Assembly (NCBI RefSeq): GCF_030944405.1
Contig: NZ_CP132339.1
Coordinates: 5,022,001 to 5,086,000 of the forward strand
Origin: Janthinobacterium sp. J1-1
GTDB taxonomy: Bacteria; Pseudomonadota; Gammaproteobacteria; Burkholderiales; Burkholderiaceae_D
Length of the DNA: 64,000 nucleotides
Reading direction: 5' to 3'
Shown one piece after another: positions 17,478-26,296 of this stretch. The notes beneath the pieces were generated by a model that searched no databases, was not told the origin of the DNA, and saw only the letters and a list, made by a program, of their open reading frames with translations. How positions within the stretch are numbered: the stretch's first letter is position 1; each line of letters begins with the position of its first letter. A program made the translations under genes and the position numbers.

Positions 17478-18158
17478 ATGACTGCTTCTCAGCGTGCTCT
17501 GATCTTTGACATGGATGGCACCATCGTCGACAACATGGCTTTTCACACCAAGTCGTGGCTGGAATTTTTCCAGCGCCGCGGCCAGGTGATCGACCCGGAT
17601 GCGTTTTTCCTGGCCACGGCAGGACGGCAAGGCCATGAAATCATGCGCAGCTACCTGGGCGAAGATGTCGACCATGTCAGCCTGAACGCCGAGAAGGAAG
17701 CACTGTACCGCGAGCTGTACGCGCCACACCTGGCCACCGTGCCGGGTTTCGACGCGCTGATCGCCAAGGCCGCCGCCGCTGGCGTCAAGCTGGTGGTGGG
17801 CACCGCCGCGCCGAACGAGAACATCGCCTTCACGCTCGATGGCCTGGACCTGCGCAGCAAGTTCGACGCCATCGTCGGCGCCGCCGATGTTGCGCGCGGC
17901 AAGCCGAACCCGGACGTGTTCCTGGCCGGCGCGGCAAAAGTGAACGTACTGCCGGAAAACTGCATCGTCTTCGAAGACGCGCCGCTGGGCGTGGAAGCGG
18001 CGCGCCGCGCCGGCATGCGCGCGGTGGTGCTGACCACCACCCTGCCCGCCTCGGCATTTGCCGAATTCGACAATGTGATCCGCATCGCCGCCGATTTTTC
18101 CCAACTCGATCTCGACGCATTGTTCGCCAGCACGCCTGCCATGGCAACCCCCATTTAA
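17478..18158 (+). CDS. HAD-superfamily phosphatase (beta-phosphoglucomutase-like)
   Basis: A 226-residue HAD hydrolase, subfamily IA. Motif I is FDMDGTIVD (nucleophile Asp near residue 10), motif II is VVGTAAP, motif III is the Lys of [11 protein letters not shown], and motif IV is [13 protein letters not shown]. The helical cap between motifs I and II (residues 17-85) is of the phosphoglycolate/beta-phosphoglucomutase type, so the substrate is probably a small sugar phosphate or similar. Exact substrate is unknown. It starts 2 nt after prfB and ends 22 nt before lysS, so it sits inside a prfB-lysS transcription unit. Cotranscription of prfB and lysS is common in proteobacteria; this insertion between them is less so. 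Confidence 0.85.
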   Translation: MTASQRALIFDMDGTIVDNMAFHTKSWLEFFQRRGQVIDPDAFFLATAGRQGHEIMRSYLGEDVDHVSLNAEKEALYRELYAPHLATVPGFDALIAKAAAAGVKLVVGTAAPNENIAFTLDGLDLRSKFDAIVGAADVARGKPNPDVFLAGAAKVNVLPENCIVFEDAPLGVEAARRAGMRAVVLTTTLPASAFAEFDNVIRIAADFSQLDLDALFASTPAMATPI

Positions 18159-18180
18159 TCAACAAGAACAGACCACAATC

Positions 18181-19710
<1,530 letters not shown>

Positions 19711-19714
19711 TGAT

Positions 19715-19834
19715 GAACACCTGAAAAATCTACTGCGCGTCGCGATTTGCGGCCTGCGATGCTCACTGTGCTATAGCACAGCTGCGCTTCTTAGCCGCAA
19801 CTCCCATCCGCTCGCTACGATTTTTCAGGCGTTC
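19715..19834. repeat. 120-nt hairpin repeat, copy 1
   Basis: An 88-nt core (19731-19818) is flanked by 16-nt inverted arms, 19715-19730 (GAACACCTGAAAAATC) and 19819-19834, which pair at 15 of 16 positions. The core centre is the perfect palindrome CTGTGCTATAGCACAG. A second copy at 42544-42663 has a core about 86% identical (76 of 88) but unrelated arms. The element starts 5 nt after lysS. It carries no coding capacity. It would fold as one long imperfect hairpin in DNA or RNA. Confidence 0.75.
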
Positions 19835-19847
19835 GATACTTCACTGC

Positions 19848-19886
19848 AAAAAAGCCGCCTGATCTTGCGATCAGGCGGCTTTTTTT
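19848..19886. terminator. Bidirectional rho-independent terminator, lysS / ppnN
   Basis: A 17-bp stem AAAAAAGCCGCCTGATC closes over the loop TTGC and ends in a run of seven T. The A-run on the other side makes it work in both directions. It serves the convergent lysS and ppnN genes. Confidence 0.9.
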
Positions 19887-19916
19887 ACCCCAACAGCCAT
19901 ATCAGGATCATCGGGT

Positions 19917-21287
19917 TTATTGAATCACGGTATAGCACGGCACATACGCCGTGCCCGCCAGCTTCATGCGGTGCTGCGCCACGAACGAGGCCAGCAGCGA
20001 GTCCATCGGGCCCATGATGTCCTTGTCGCCGTGGATCTCGAAGTTGCCATGTTTTTCGATGGAGCGGATGCCGTCGTCCTTGACGTTGCCGGCCACCACG
20101 CCCGAGAACGCGCGGCGCAGCTGGGCGGCCAGCAAGTGCGTGGCCTGGTTCTTGTGCAGGCTCAGGTTGCGCATGTTTTCATGGGTCGGATGGAACGGCT
20201 TCTGGAACTCGTGATCGATTCTCAAGAGCCAATTGAAATAATAGGCGTCGCTGTGCGCCTTGCGGAATTCGCGCACCTGCTTGATGCCTTCGAGCATTTC
20301 GCGCGCCACCAGTTCCGGGTCGTCGATAATGATCTTGTAGCGCTGCTGCGCTTCCGGGCCCAGCGTGTCATGGATGAACTGGTTGATCTGCACAAAATAT
20401 TCGCGCGAGGTTTCCGGCCCCGTGAAAATCAGCGGGAAAGGAATCTCGGCGTTTTCCGGGTGCAGCAAGATGCCCAGGATATACAGGATTTCTTCGGCCG
20501 TGCCGGCGCCGCCCGGGAACACGACGATGCCATGGCCGGCGCGCACGAACGCTTCCAGGCGCTTTTCGATGTCCGGCATGATCACCAGGTCGTTGACGAT
20601 GGGGTTCGGCGATTCGGCGGCGATGATGCCCGGCTCGGTGATGCCCAAGTAGCGGCCGTTGTGCAGGCGCTGCTTGGCGTGGCCGATGGTGGCGCCCTTC
20701 ATCGGACCCTTCATGGCGCCCGGACCGCAGCCGGTGCAGATATCGAGGCCGCGCAGGCCCAGCTGGTAGCCCACTTCCTTCGAATAATTGTATTCGGCGC
20801 GGTTGATCGAATGGCCGCCCCAGCACACCACCAGGTTCGGGTTGAGCTGGGTCTGCAGCACATTGGCGTTGCGCAGGATGTGGAACACGGCGTCGGTCAC
20901 GCCTTCCGTGCTGTGCAGGTCGAATTTCGGATTGCCCGTCACTTCATCGCTGACGAAGATAATGTCGCGCAACACGGCAAACAGATGCTCGTGGATGCCC
21001 TTGATCATCTTGCCGTCGACAAAGGCGATCACCGGCGCGCCCTTGATGTCGAGCTTGATGCCGCGCTCGCGCTGGATGATGGAAATCTCGAACGATTCAT
21101 AGCGTTCCAGCAAGGCGCGGCCATCGTCGATGGTGCTGCCGCAGTTCAGTACCGCCAGCGCGCAGCGGCGGAAGGTGTTGTACAGGCCGCCCTGGCTGGT
21201 GTCGAGCAGTTTGTTGACTTCGGTCTTGGAGAGCACGTCCAGGCGGCCTTCCGGTGAAACCAGAGCATCGATAACGTCGTGTTCCAT
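19917..21287 (-). CDS. ppnN: PpnN-type nucleotide 5'-monophosphate nucleosidase (LOG family)
   Basis: A 456-residue protein of the PpnN/YgdH family, which cleaves purine and pyrimidine nucleoside monophosphates to base and ribose 5-phosphate and is stimulated by (p)ppGpp in E. coli. The central Rossmann-like LOG domain shows VVCWGGHSINR, the GCGPGAMKGPMKGA phosphate-binding loop and the signature FPGGAGTAEEILYILG. N- and C-terminal extensions typical of PpnN, rather than of short LOG proteins, are present, and length matches the E. coli enzyme (454). The ATG of MEHDVIDALVSPEGRL is chosen because upstream sequence is not protein-like. Function by family is firm; regulation is inferred from the family. 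Confidence 0.88.
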   Translation of the reverse strand: MEHDVIDALVSPEGRLDVLSKTEVNKLLDTSQGGLYNTFRRCALAVLNCGSTIDDGRALLERYESFEISIIQRERGIKLDIKGAPVIAFVDGKMIKGIHEHLFAVLRDIIFVSDEVTGNPKFDLHSTEGVTDAVFHILRNANVLQTQLNPNLVVCWGGHSINRAEYNYSKEVGYQLGLRGLDICTGCGPGAMKGPMKGATIGHAKQRLHNGRYLGITEPGIIAAESPNPIVNDLVIMPDIEKRLEAFVRAGHGIVVFPGGAGTAEEILYILGILLHPENAEIPFPLIFTGPETSREYFVQINQFIHDTLGPEAQQRYKIIIDDPELVAREMLEGIKQVREFRKAHSDAYYFNWLLRIDHEFQKPFHPTHENMRNLSLHKNQATHLLAAQLRRAFSGVVAGNVKDDGIRSIEKHGNFEIHGDKDIMGPMDSLLASFVAQHRMKLAGTAYVPCYTVIQ

Positions 21288-21598
21288 AATGCGAAAAATC
21301 CCTTTAAAAATCGATCCTCGGATGTGTTGCAGCCTCAATATACGACAAGTCAGCCCGCTTGTGCTGCACCTTGAAAAAAACGCCGGCGTGCTTGCTTGTC
21401 CGCAAACCGGTTTGACCAATATGAAACAGTCATTCTTGCTAATGCAAATCGAAACCTTCGCTCAGCGCAATTTGTAGATTAGAATGCGTGCCTATTGGAA
21501 TTCCCGTGCGGCTGCTACTTCACAAGAGTGTGGTGCGCATGCCGTCTTCCATATGGTTGTTTTATCGATTGACTATAATAATTTTCAGGAGGAACCGC
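21288..21598. other. Divergent intergenic region ppnN / POT transporter
   Basis: A 311-base AT-richer gap. It contains leader sequence of ppnN on the minus strand and, on the plus strand, two candidate -10 elements: TAGAAT at 21480-21485 and TATAAT at 21574-21579. The second is only 8 nt from the AGGAGG ribosome binding site, so a very short leader would result; I therefore favour the first. No inverted repeat or small RNA was evident. Confidence 0.4.
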
Positions 21599-23104
21599 AT
21601 GAGCGGTGCGACTACGCCCAACAAGGAAGCCGTAATTCCCGAGTTCAAGCAGATCATGGGCCATCCTAGCCCACTGTGGATGTTGTTCATGACTGAATTC
21701 TGGGAGCGCTTCGCGTTCTACGGAGTTCGCTGGGCGCTGGTCCTGTATATCGTTGCCCAGTTCCATGGTGGCGATGCGTCGGGACAGGCTGCGGCCAACC
21801 TTACCTATGGTTCCTTCCTCGCGCTGGTGTATGCCGGCGCCCTGTTCGGCGGCTATATCGCCGACCGCGTGATCGGCTACCAGCGTTCCATCCTGCTGGG
21901 CGCCGTGTTCATGGCCGCCGGCCTGTTCTGCATCGCCGTGCCGAACCAGGATGTCTTCAACCTGGGCCTGGCCACCATGATTGTCGGTAACGGCATGTTC
22001 AAGCCGAACATCTCGACCATGGTCGGCAAGCTGTACACGACCGCCGATCCGCGCCGCGACAGTGGCTTCACGATCTTCTACATGGGCATCAACATGGGCG
22101 CCATGGTCGCTCCCGTGTTCACGCAATGGCTGGCCGAATCGATCTTTGGCACCGGCGGCATGCCGTCGTACAAGGTGGTGTTCATGGCAGCCGGCGTCGG
22201 CATGCTGATCAGCCTGGTTTGGTTCTATATCGGCCGCAACGCACTCAAGGGCATCGGCGCGCCGGAAGCGCAAGCGGCCAACCCGATGCGCGTGGTATAC
22301 GTGGCGCTCGGTTGCCTGTGCGTGATACCCGTGATGTACTTCCTGCTGACCGTTGGCGCCGCCAACCTGCAGATCGTGCTGACCGTGCTGTTTGTTGGCC
22401 TGGCCATCATGCTGATGGTCGAAGGCATCCGCAACGGCAAGGTCGCGCGTGACAAGACCATCGCCATGCTGGTGATTTTCGCCTTCAACATCCTGTTCTG
22501 GATGTTCTTCGAACAGGCTGGCAGCTCGTTTACCTTCTTGGCCGAGAACATCGTCAACCGCGACCTGGGCTTCTGGATCTTCCCGACCGCCTACTTCCAG
22601 AGCGTCAATTCGGTGGCCATCATCGTCTTCGCACCGATCATCGCCGCCGTCTGGGTGTTCCTGGCGCGCCACAACGTCAACCCCTCGATCCCGCGCAAGT
22701 TCGGCCTGGGTTTGCTGGGCAATGCAATCGCCTTCGGCCTGCTGATCTTCGCACTGTCGAGCCTGGTTGGCGCCGACAACAAGATCCCGTTCTGGACCCT
22801 GTTCATGGTCTACGTGATCCAGTCGATCGGCGAGCTGTGCCTGTCGCCGATCGGCCTGTCGATGGTCACCAAGCTGGCCCCGGTACGCCTGGTCGGCATG
22901 GGCATGGGCGGCTGGTTCCTGTCGACCGGCATCGGCAACAACCTGTCGGGCATCTTCGCCAGCCACGTCAGCGGCGATAGCGGCATGACCGCCAATTCGG
23001 CACTGGCCGGCTACACCTTCGGCTTCTGGTCCCTGCTGGGCGCCGGCGTGCTGCTGTTCCTGATCGCACCGCTGATCAACAAACTGATGCACGGCGTGAA
23101 ATAA
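21599..23104 (+). CDS. POT-family proton-dependent oligopeptide transporter
   Basis: A 501-residue inner-membrane proton symporter for di- and tripeptides (major facilitator fold). The E-x-x-E-R motif of the first helix is visible as TEFWERFAFYGVRWALVLYI (residues about 30-50), and the PTR2 signature FTIFYMGINMGAMVAP follows at about 155-170. About fourteen hydrophobic helices cover the rest, as in bacterial DtpA-like members. The start ATG has a strong AGGAGG eight nt upstream; the frame is open further 5' but without protein character. It is monocistronic and closed by a terminator. Confidence 0.92.
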   Translation: MSGATTPNKEAVIPEFKQIMGHPSPLWMLFMTEFWERFAFYGVRWALVLYIVAQFHGGDASGQAAANLTYGSFLALVYAGALFGGYIADRVIGYQRSILLGAVFMAAGLFCIAVPNQDVFNLGLATMIVGNGMFKPNISTMVGKLYTTADPRRDSGFTIFYMGINMGAMVAPVFTQWLAESIFGTGGMPSYKVVFMAAGVGMLISLVWFYIGRNALKGIGAPEAQAANPMRVVYVALGCLCVIPVMYFLLTVGAANLQIVLTVLFVGLAIMLMVEGIRNGKVARDKTIAMLVIFAFNILFWMFFEQAGSSFTFLAENIVNRDLGFWIFPTAYFQSVNSVAIIVFAPIIAAVWVFLARHNVNPSIPRKFGLGLLGNAIAFGLLIFALSSLVGADNKIPFWTLFMVYVIQSIGELCLSPIGLSMVTKLAPVRLVGMGMGGWFLSTGIGNNLSGIFASHVSGDSGMTANSALAGYTFGFWSLLGAGVLLFLIAPLINKLMHGVK

Positions 23105-23124
23105 TCACGCAACGCCTCAACCGG

Positions 23125-23152
23125 ACGGCGGCCTGCGGGCCGCCGTTTTTTA
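23125..23152 (+). terminator. Terminator after the POT transporter
   Basis: The stem ACGGCGGCC pairs with GGCCGCCGT over the loop TGCG and is followed by TTTTTTATT. It is a classical rho-independent terminator about 20 nt after the stop. Confidence 0.88.
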
Positions 23153-23206
23153 TTGCCGGGTACAATACCCGCTCCCGGCCCCGTCCAACAAACACCATCG
23201 AAACCT

Positions 23207-23884
23207 ATGTCCAGCATCTCCACCACCTCCCCTCTTTCCGACGACGAATACACCGAACTCGATACCCTGCTGGCCAGGCCAGAACTTGCAGGACGCGCGA
23301 TGGACGTGTCGATGCTGGAGGGTTTCATCACCGCCGTGGCCCTCAGCCCGAACCAGCTTGCCAGCACCGTCTGGCTGCCGTGGATCTGGGACCATACCGG
23401 CGGCAACACCGCCTCCGCGCTGGATGACGCGGCCACCGCGCGCGCCGAAGCGCTGGCGCAGCGCCACTTCGAGTACATGGTCGAATGGCTGGCAAAAGAC
23501 CCCGACAGTTTCGAGCCGATCTATGAATGCGGCCCCGAATGGAGCGTGCCCGGCTGGTGCGCCGGCTTCCTGCTCGGCACGGCGCTGGACAAGGCGCAAT
23601 GGGCGTCGCTGGCCGTCAGCCACCCGGACTACCTGGCGCCCTTCAGGCACCTGGCCGTGGCCGCCGAGTTGGACGATGAAGCGGCCGAAGCGGCAATGGA
23701 TGGCGTGACTCCTTCGGTGATCGCCATCAATGCAGCCTGGGCCCGCCAGCGCCATTTGAAAAGCCAGGCCCACAGCCAGGCCGGCAGCACGGTCTTGCGC
23801 GACGTGCCGAAGACGGGCCGCAACGACCCTTGCCACTGCGGCAGCGGCAAGAAATACAAGAAGTGCTGCGCCGACGGCGCGTGA
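23207..23884 (+). CDS. YecA/UPF0149 family protein with SEC-C zinc motif
   Basis: A 225-residue protein made of an N-terminal all-helical UPF0149/YgfB-YecA domain (about residues 10-175, including [18 protein letters not shown] and LPWIW) and a C-terminal SEC-C zinc-binding motif ([16 protein letters not shown]). The SEC-C motif is the same metal hook found at the C terminus of SecA, where it binds SecB and ribosomes, so a role near translation or secretion is plausible but unproven. The three Cys-x-Cys and final Cys-Cys ligands are intact. Start chosen at the ATG of [15 protein letters not shown]; upstream frame is open but lacks a ribosome binding site. Confidence 0.85.
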   Translation: MSSISTTSPLSDDEYTELDTLLARPELAGRAMDVSMLEGFITAVALSPNQLASTVWLPWIWDHTGGNTASALDDAATARAEALAQRHFEYMVEWLAKDPDSFEPIYECGPEWSVPGWCAGFLLGTALDKAQWASLAVSHPDYLAPFRHLAVAAELDDEAAEAAMDGVTPSVIAINAAWARQRHLKSQAHSQAGSTVLRDVPKTGRNDPCHCGSGKKYKKCCADGA

Positions 23885-24034
23885 GGCGTGTAAAGGCCCA
23901 AGCCAGAGGGACAACTAAAATGTTCCATGCGCGCCTTTTGTGACAATGTGTGAGTATTTATACTTTGCAACTGTGTATAGTAAAAAGATTGTTGAAATGC
24001 AACAATAATCATTTTTTATTACGACAGGAATCCC

Positions 24035-24394
24035 ATGGAAGAGCGCACTTTTTTTGAACAAGGCGATGTCAAGGTCACCAATGCCCGCTTCATCAGCAAA
24101 GGCCAGACCTACGCGATGCGCAACGTTACCTCGGTCAAGCCGTTCGAGCAGAAACCGCCACGCGCACTGGGCGTGATCGTTGCCTTGATCGGTTTGGGCA
24201 TCATGTTTGCCAGTCCTTTCTTCGGCCTGCTGGTGGTGGCGGCCGGCCTGGCTGTCCTGTTCCTGATGAAACCGATCTACCATGTGCTGCTGGCCACTTC
24301 CTCGGGCGAAACGCGGGCCCTCAAGACCAAGGACCGCAACTACGTCAACCAGGTGATCCAGGCGATCAACGACGCCATGGTGCACCGCGCCTGA
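24035..24394 (+). CDS. DUF6232-like membrane protein
   Basis: A 119-residue protein. A beta-rich N-terminal segment (FFEQGDVKVTNARFISKGQTYAMRNVTSV) matches my recollection of DUF6232. It is followed by two transmembrane helices (about residues 44-62 and 65-82) and a short C-terminal ALKTKDRNYVNQVIQAINDA helix. The function of the family is unknown. The gene lies behind an AT-rich 150-base leader (from about 23937) unlike its GC-rich surroundings, which probably carries its promoter, though I could not fix -35/-10 elements with good spacing. Confidence 0.65.
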   Translation: MEERTFFEQGDVKVTNARFISKGQTYAMRNVTSVKPFEQKPPRALGVIVALIGLGIMFASPFFGLLVVAAGLAVLFLMKPIYHVLLATSSGETRALKTKDRNYVNQVIQAINDAMVHRA

Positions 24395-24415
24395 ACACCG
24401 GCGTGAGCGTGACCG

Positions 24416-24472
24416 CTACAACGCCGCCGCTGTTGTAGAATCGGGGAACGCTCCATGTGGAGCGTTCCCCGA
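24416..24472. promoter_or_regulatory. Two tandem hairpins before the 24507 gene
   Basis: The first hairpin is CTACAAC/GTTGTAG (24416-24438). It is followed 2 nt later by a perfect 14-bp stem, TCGGGGAACGCTCC against its complement over the loop ATGT (24441-24472). No T-run follows on either strand. Position is between the DUF6232 stop and the TTG start of the next gene, 34 nt downstream. It may be a terminator relying on Rho, a protective mRNA structure or a protein-binding site. Confidence 0.6.
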
Positions 24473-24506
24473 GCCACTTTCAGGCGCTGCCGCCCTCCGT
24501 CGACCA

Positions 24507-26198
24507 TTGCGCACTCTACTCTCTTCCCTGCTGCGCTTTCTCGGCCGCCACCTGCTCCAGTTCCTGTTGTTCGTCGCCCTGCTCGCCACCGGCCACGTGC
24601 TGCTGGAACAGGCGCGCCAGCTCAAGGCCGACCAGGTCCGGCTCGACACCATGCGTGGCGCCGAACGCCAGACTGGCGCGGCAAGGCAAACGCTGGTCCT
24701 GGCTGGGCAGGCGCGCATCAACGGCCTGCGCCGTGCCTCGGACGACGCCATCCTGGCCCGCCTGGCCCGGATCGACCTCGACCTGCGGCAAGCGCCCCCT
24801 TCTTTTTCCTTCGGACTGGCGCTGTCCGATACTGCCGGGCTGGGCAATGCCATTGCCGGGCAGGCGGAACGCCGCATCGAGATCGAACTGCTGAAACAGG
24901 AACGCGCTTACCTGCAAACGCTGCGCGCCGCGCTGGGCGCGGAAAACGCACGCCAGGCTTTGGGGCGCCTGCATCGCGAACACCACCGCGCGTATCGGCA
25001 ACTGATGGATAACCTGGCACGGCAGGAGCGGCTGCGGCAGGCCCATCCATTGCGGGTCCATCTGCCGGGCAGCGCAGAGCAGGCGGCGATGGCCGCCCTG
25101 CAGACGGACGAAACAGGCTTGCGGGCCGCCAATCTCGACGCCTACCGGCGCCACGCGGCACAACAGGCACGCGTGCTGGCGCTACCGGCCGGCACCACCC
25201 CCGGCCCCTTCCAGCCCGACCAGCAAGGTCTCGACGCCGCGCTGCAGGACCTGGCAGGCGAAATCGCCCGCCTCGATGGCAAGCTGCGCAACAATATATG
25301 GCGCGCTGCGCGTCAATTACTGTCCGACTACGGCCCCACGGCTTCCCTGCTGGTGCTGTCCGCCATCCTGACACCGCTCGCCATCAAGGCCTTTTTTTAC
25401 TTTGTACTGGCGCCACTGGCGTCGCGCCTGAAACCGCTGGCCATCGCGCCCGGGCTGCGTCCCGGCGCAGCCAGCGTGCCTCCGCCGCCAGCCGGCCAGC
25501 CGCGCATCTCCGGCGTCTCGCTGGCCTTGCCCCTGCATCCCGGCGACACCATGGTGATTCACCCCGCTTATCTACAATCGTCGCCGATCGGCACGCGCAA
25601 GCGCACGCAGTGGCTGCTGGACTGGTCCTATCCCTTCACCAGCCTGGCCGCCGGCATGGCGGCGCTGACCCGCATCACCAGCACGCAACCGGCGTCGGTG
25701 ACGCTGTCGGCCAGCGACGACCCCTTGATGGAAGTGGCGGTGCTGACCCTGCCCGAAGGCGCGGCGCTGGTGCTGCAACCGCGCGCTCTGGTGGGCCTGG
25801 TCTATCATGGCGCCCGGCAGCCCGCCATCAGCAGCCACTGGCGCCTGGCCAGCCTGCATGCCTGGCTGACCTTGCATTTGCGTTTTATCGTCTTTCGCGG
25901 CCCCGTCACCCTGATCGTGCGCGGCACGCGCGGCGTGCGCGTGGAGCCGGCCGGCCAGGGCCGCAACATCAGCCAGGCCGCCACCCTGGGCTTTTCCACC
26001 GGCGTACTGTATTCGACCACGCGCAGCGAAACCTTCATCCCCTACCTGCGCGGCCAGCAGGCACTGCTGAACGACCGCTTCGATGGCGACGGCATCTACC
26101 TGTACGAAGAAACCCCGCGCCACGGCAAGCAGCCGGGCAAGGTGGGCAGCTGGTTCGAGGGGTTCACGGATGCGATTTTAAAAGTATTCGGGATCTGA
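24507..26198 (+). CDS. Large membrane-anchored protein of unknown function
   Basis: A 563-residue protein that I cannot place in a family. An N-terminal transmembrane helix (about residues 13-31, LGRHLLQFLLFVALLATG) is followed by a long periplasmic-side helical region (residues 32-265, Gln/Ala/Arg/Leu rich, coiled-coil-like). A second transmembrane helix (about 275-300, YGPTASLLVLSAILTPLAIKAFFYF) follows. Residues 335-555 form a beta-rich domain whose layout, including VTLSASDDPLMEVAVLTLPEGAALVLQPRAL in pieces, recalls the AIM24-type beta-sandwich; that comparison is tentative. The start is a TTG without a strong ribosome binding site, behind tandem hairpins. A bidirectional terminator follows. 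Confidence 0.6.
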   Translation: MRTLLSSLLRFLGRHLLQFLLFVALLATGHVLLEQARQLKADQVRLDTMRGAERQTGAARQTLVLAGQARINGLRRASDDAILARLARIDLDLRQAPPSFSFGLALSDTAGLGNAIAGQAERRIEIELLKQERAYLQTLRAALGAENARQALGRLHREHHRAYRQLMDNLARQERLRQAHPLRVHLPGSAEQAAMAALQTDETGLRAANLDAYRRHAAQQARVLALPAGTTPGPFQPDQQGLDAALQDLAGEIARLDGKLRNNIWRAARQLLSDYGPTASLLVLSAILTPLAIKAFFYFVLAPLASRLKPLAIAPGLRPGAASVPPPPAGQPRISGVSLALPLHPGDTMVIHPAYLQSSPIGTRKRTQWLLDWSYPFTSLAAGMAALTRITSTQPASVTLSASDDPLMEVAVLTLPEGAALVLQPRALVGLVYHGARQPAISSHWRLASLHAWLTLHLRFIVFRGPVTLIVRGTRGVRVEPAGQGRNISQAATLGFSTGVLYSTTRSETFIPYLRGQQALLNDRFDGDGIYLYEETPRHGKQPGKVGSWFEGFTDAILKVFGI

Positions 26199-26229
26199 AT
26201 ACCGCTGTCCGGTTTTGAGCGGGATGAAA

Positions 26230-26266
26230 AAAACCGCCCGTATCAAACAATGATGCGGACGGTTTT
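26230..26266. terminator. Bidirectional terminator, 24507 gene / OPT transporter
   Basis: The arms AAAACCGCCCGTATC and GATGCGGACGGTTTT pair with one mismatch and one wobble over the loop AAACAAT. A-run and T-run on the two sides suit the convergent genes. Confidence 0.78.
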
Positions 26267-26296
26267 CGTGACAGCAGCAATGATTCAATTAACCCA

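Noticed and set aside
19715..19834. Hairpin repeat as the lysS terminator
   Set aside because: It lacks a proper T-run after a compact stem, and a true terminator stands just downstream at 19848-19886.
21574..21579. TATAAT as promoter of the POT transporter
   Set aside because: Too close to the ribosome binding site to leave a normal leader; listed only as an alternative in the gap.
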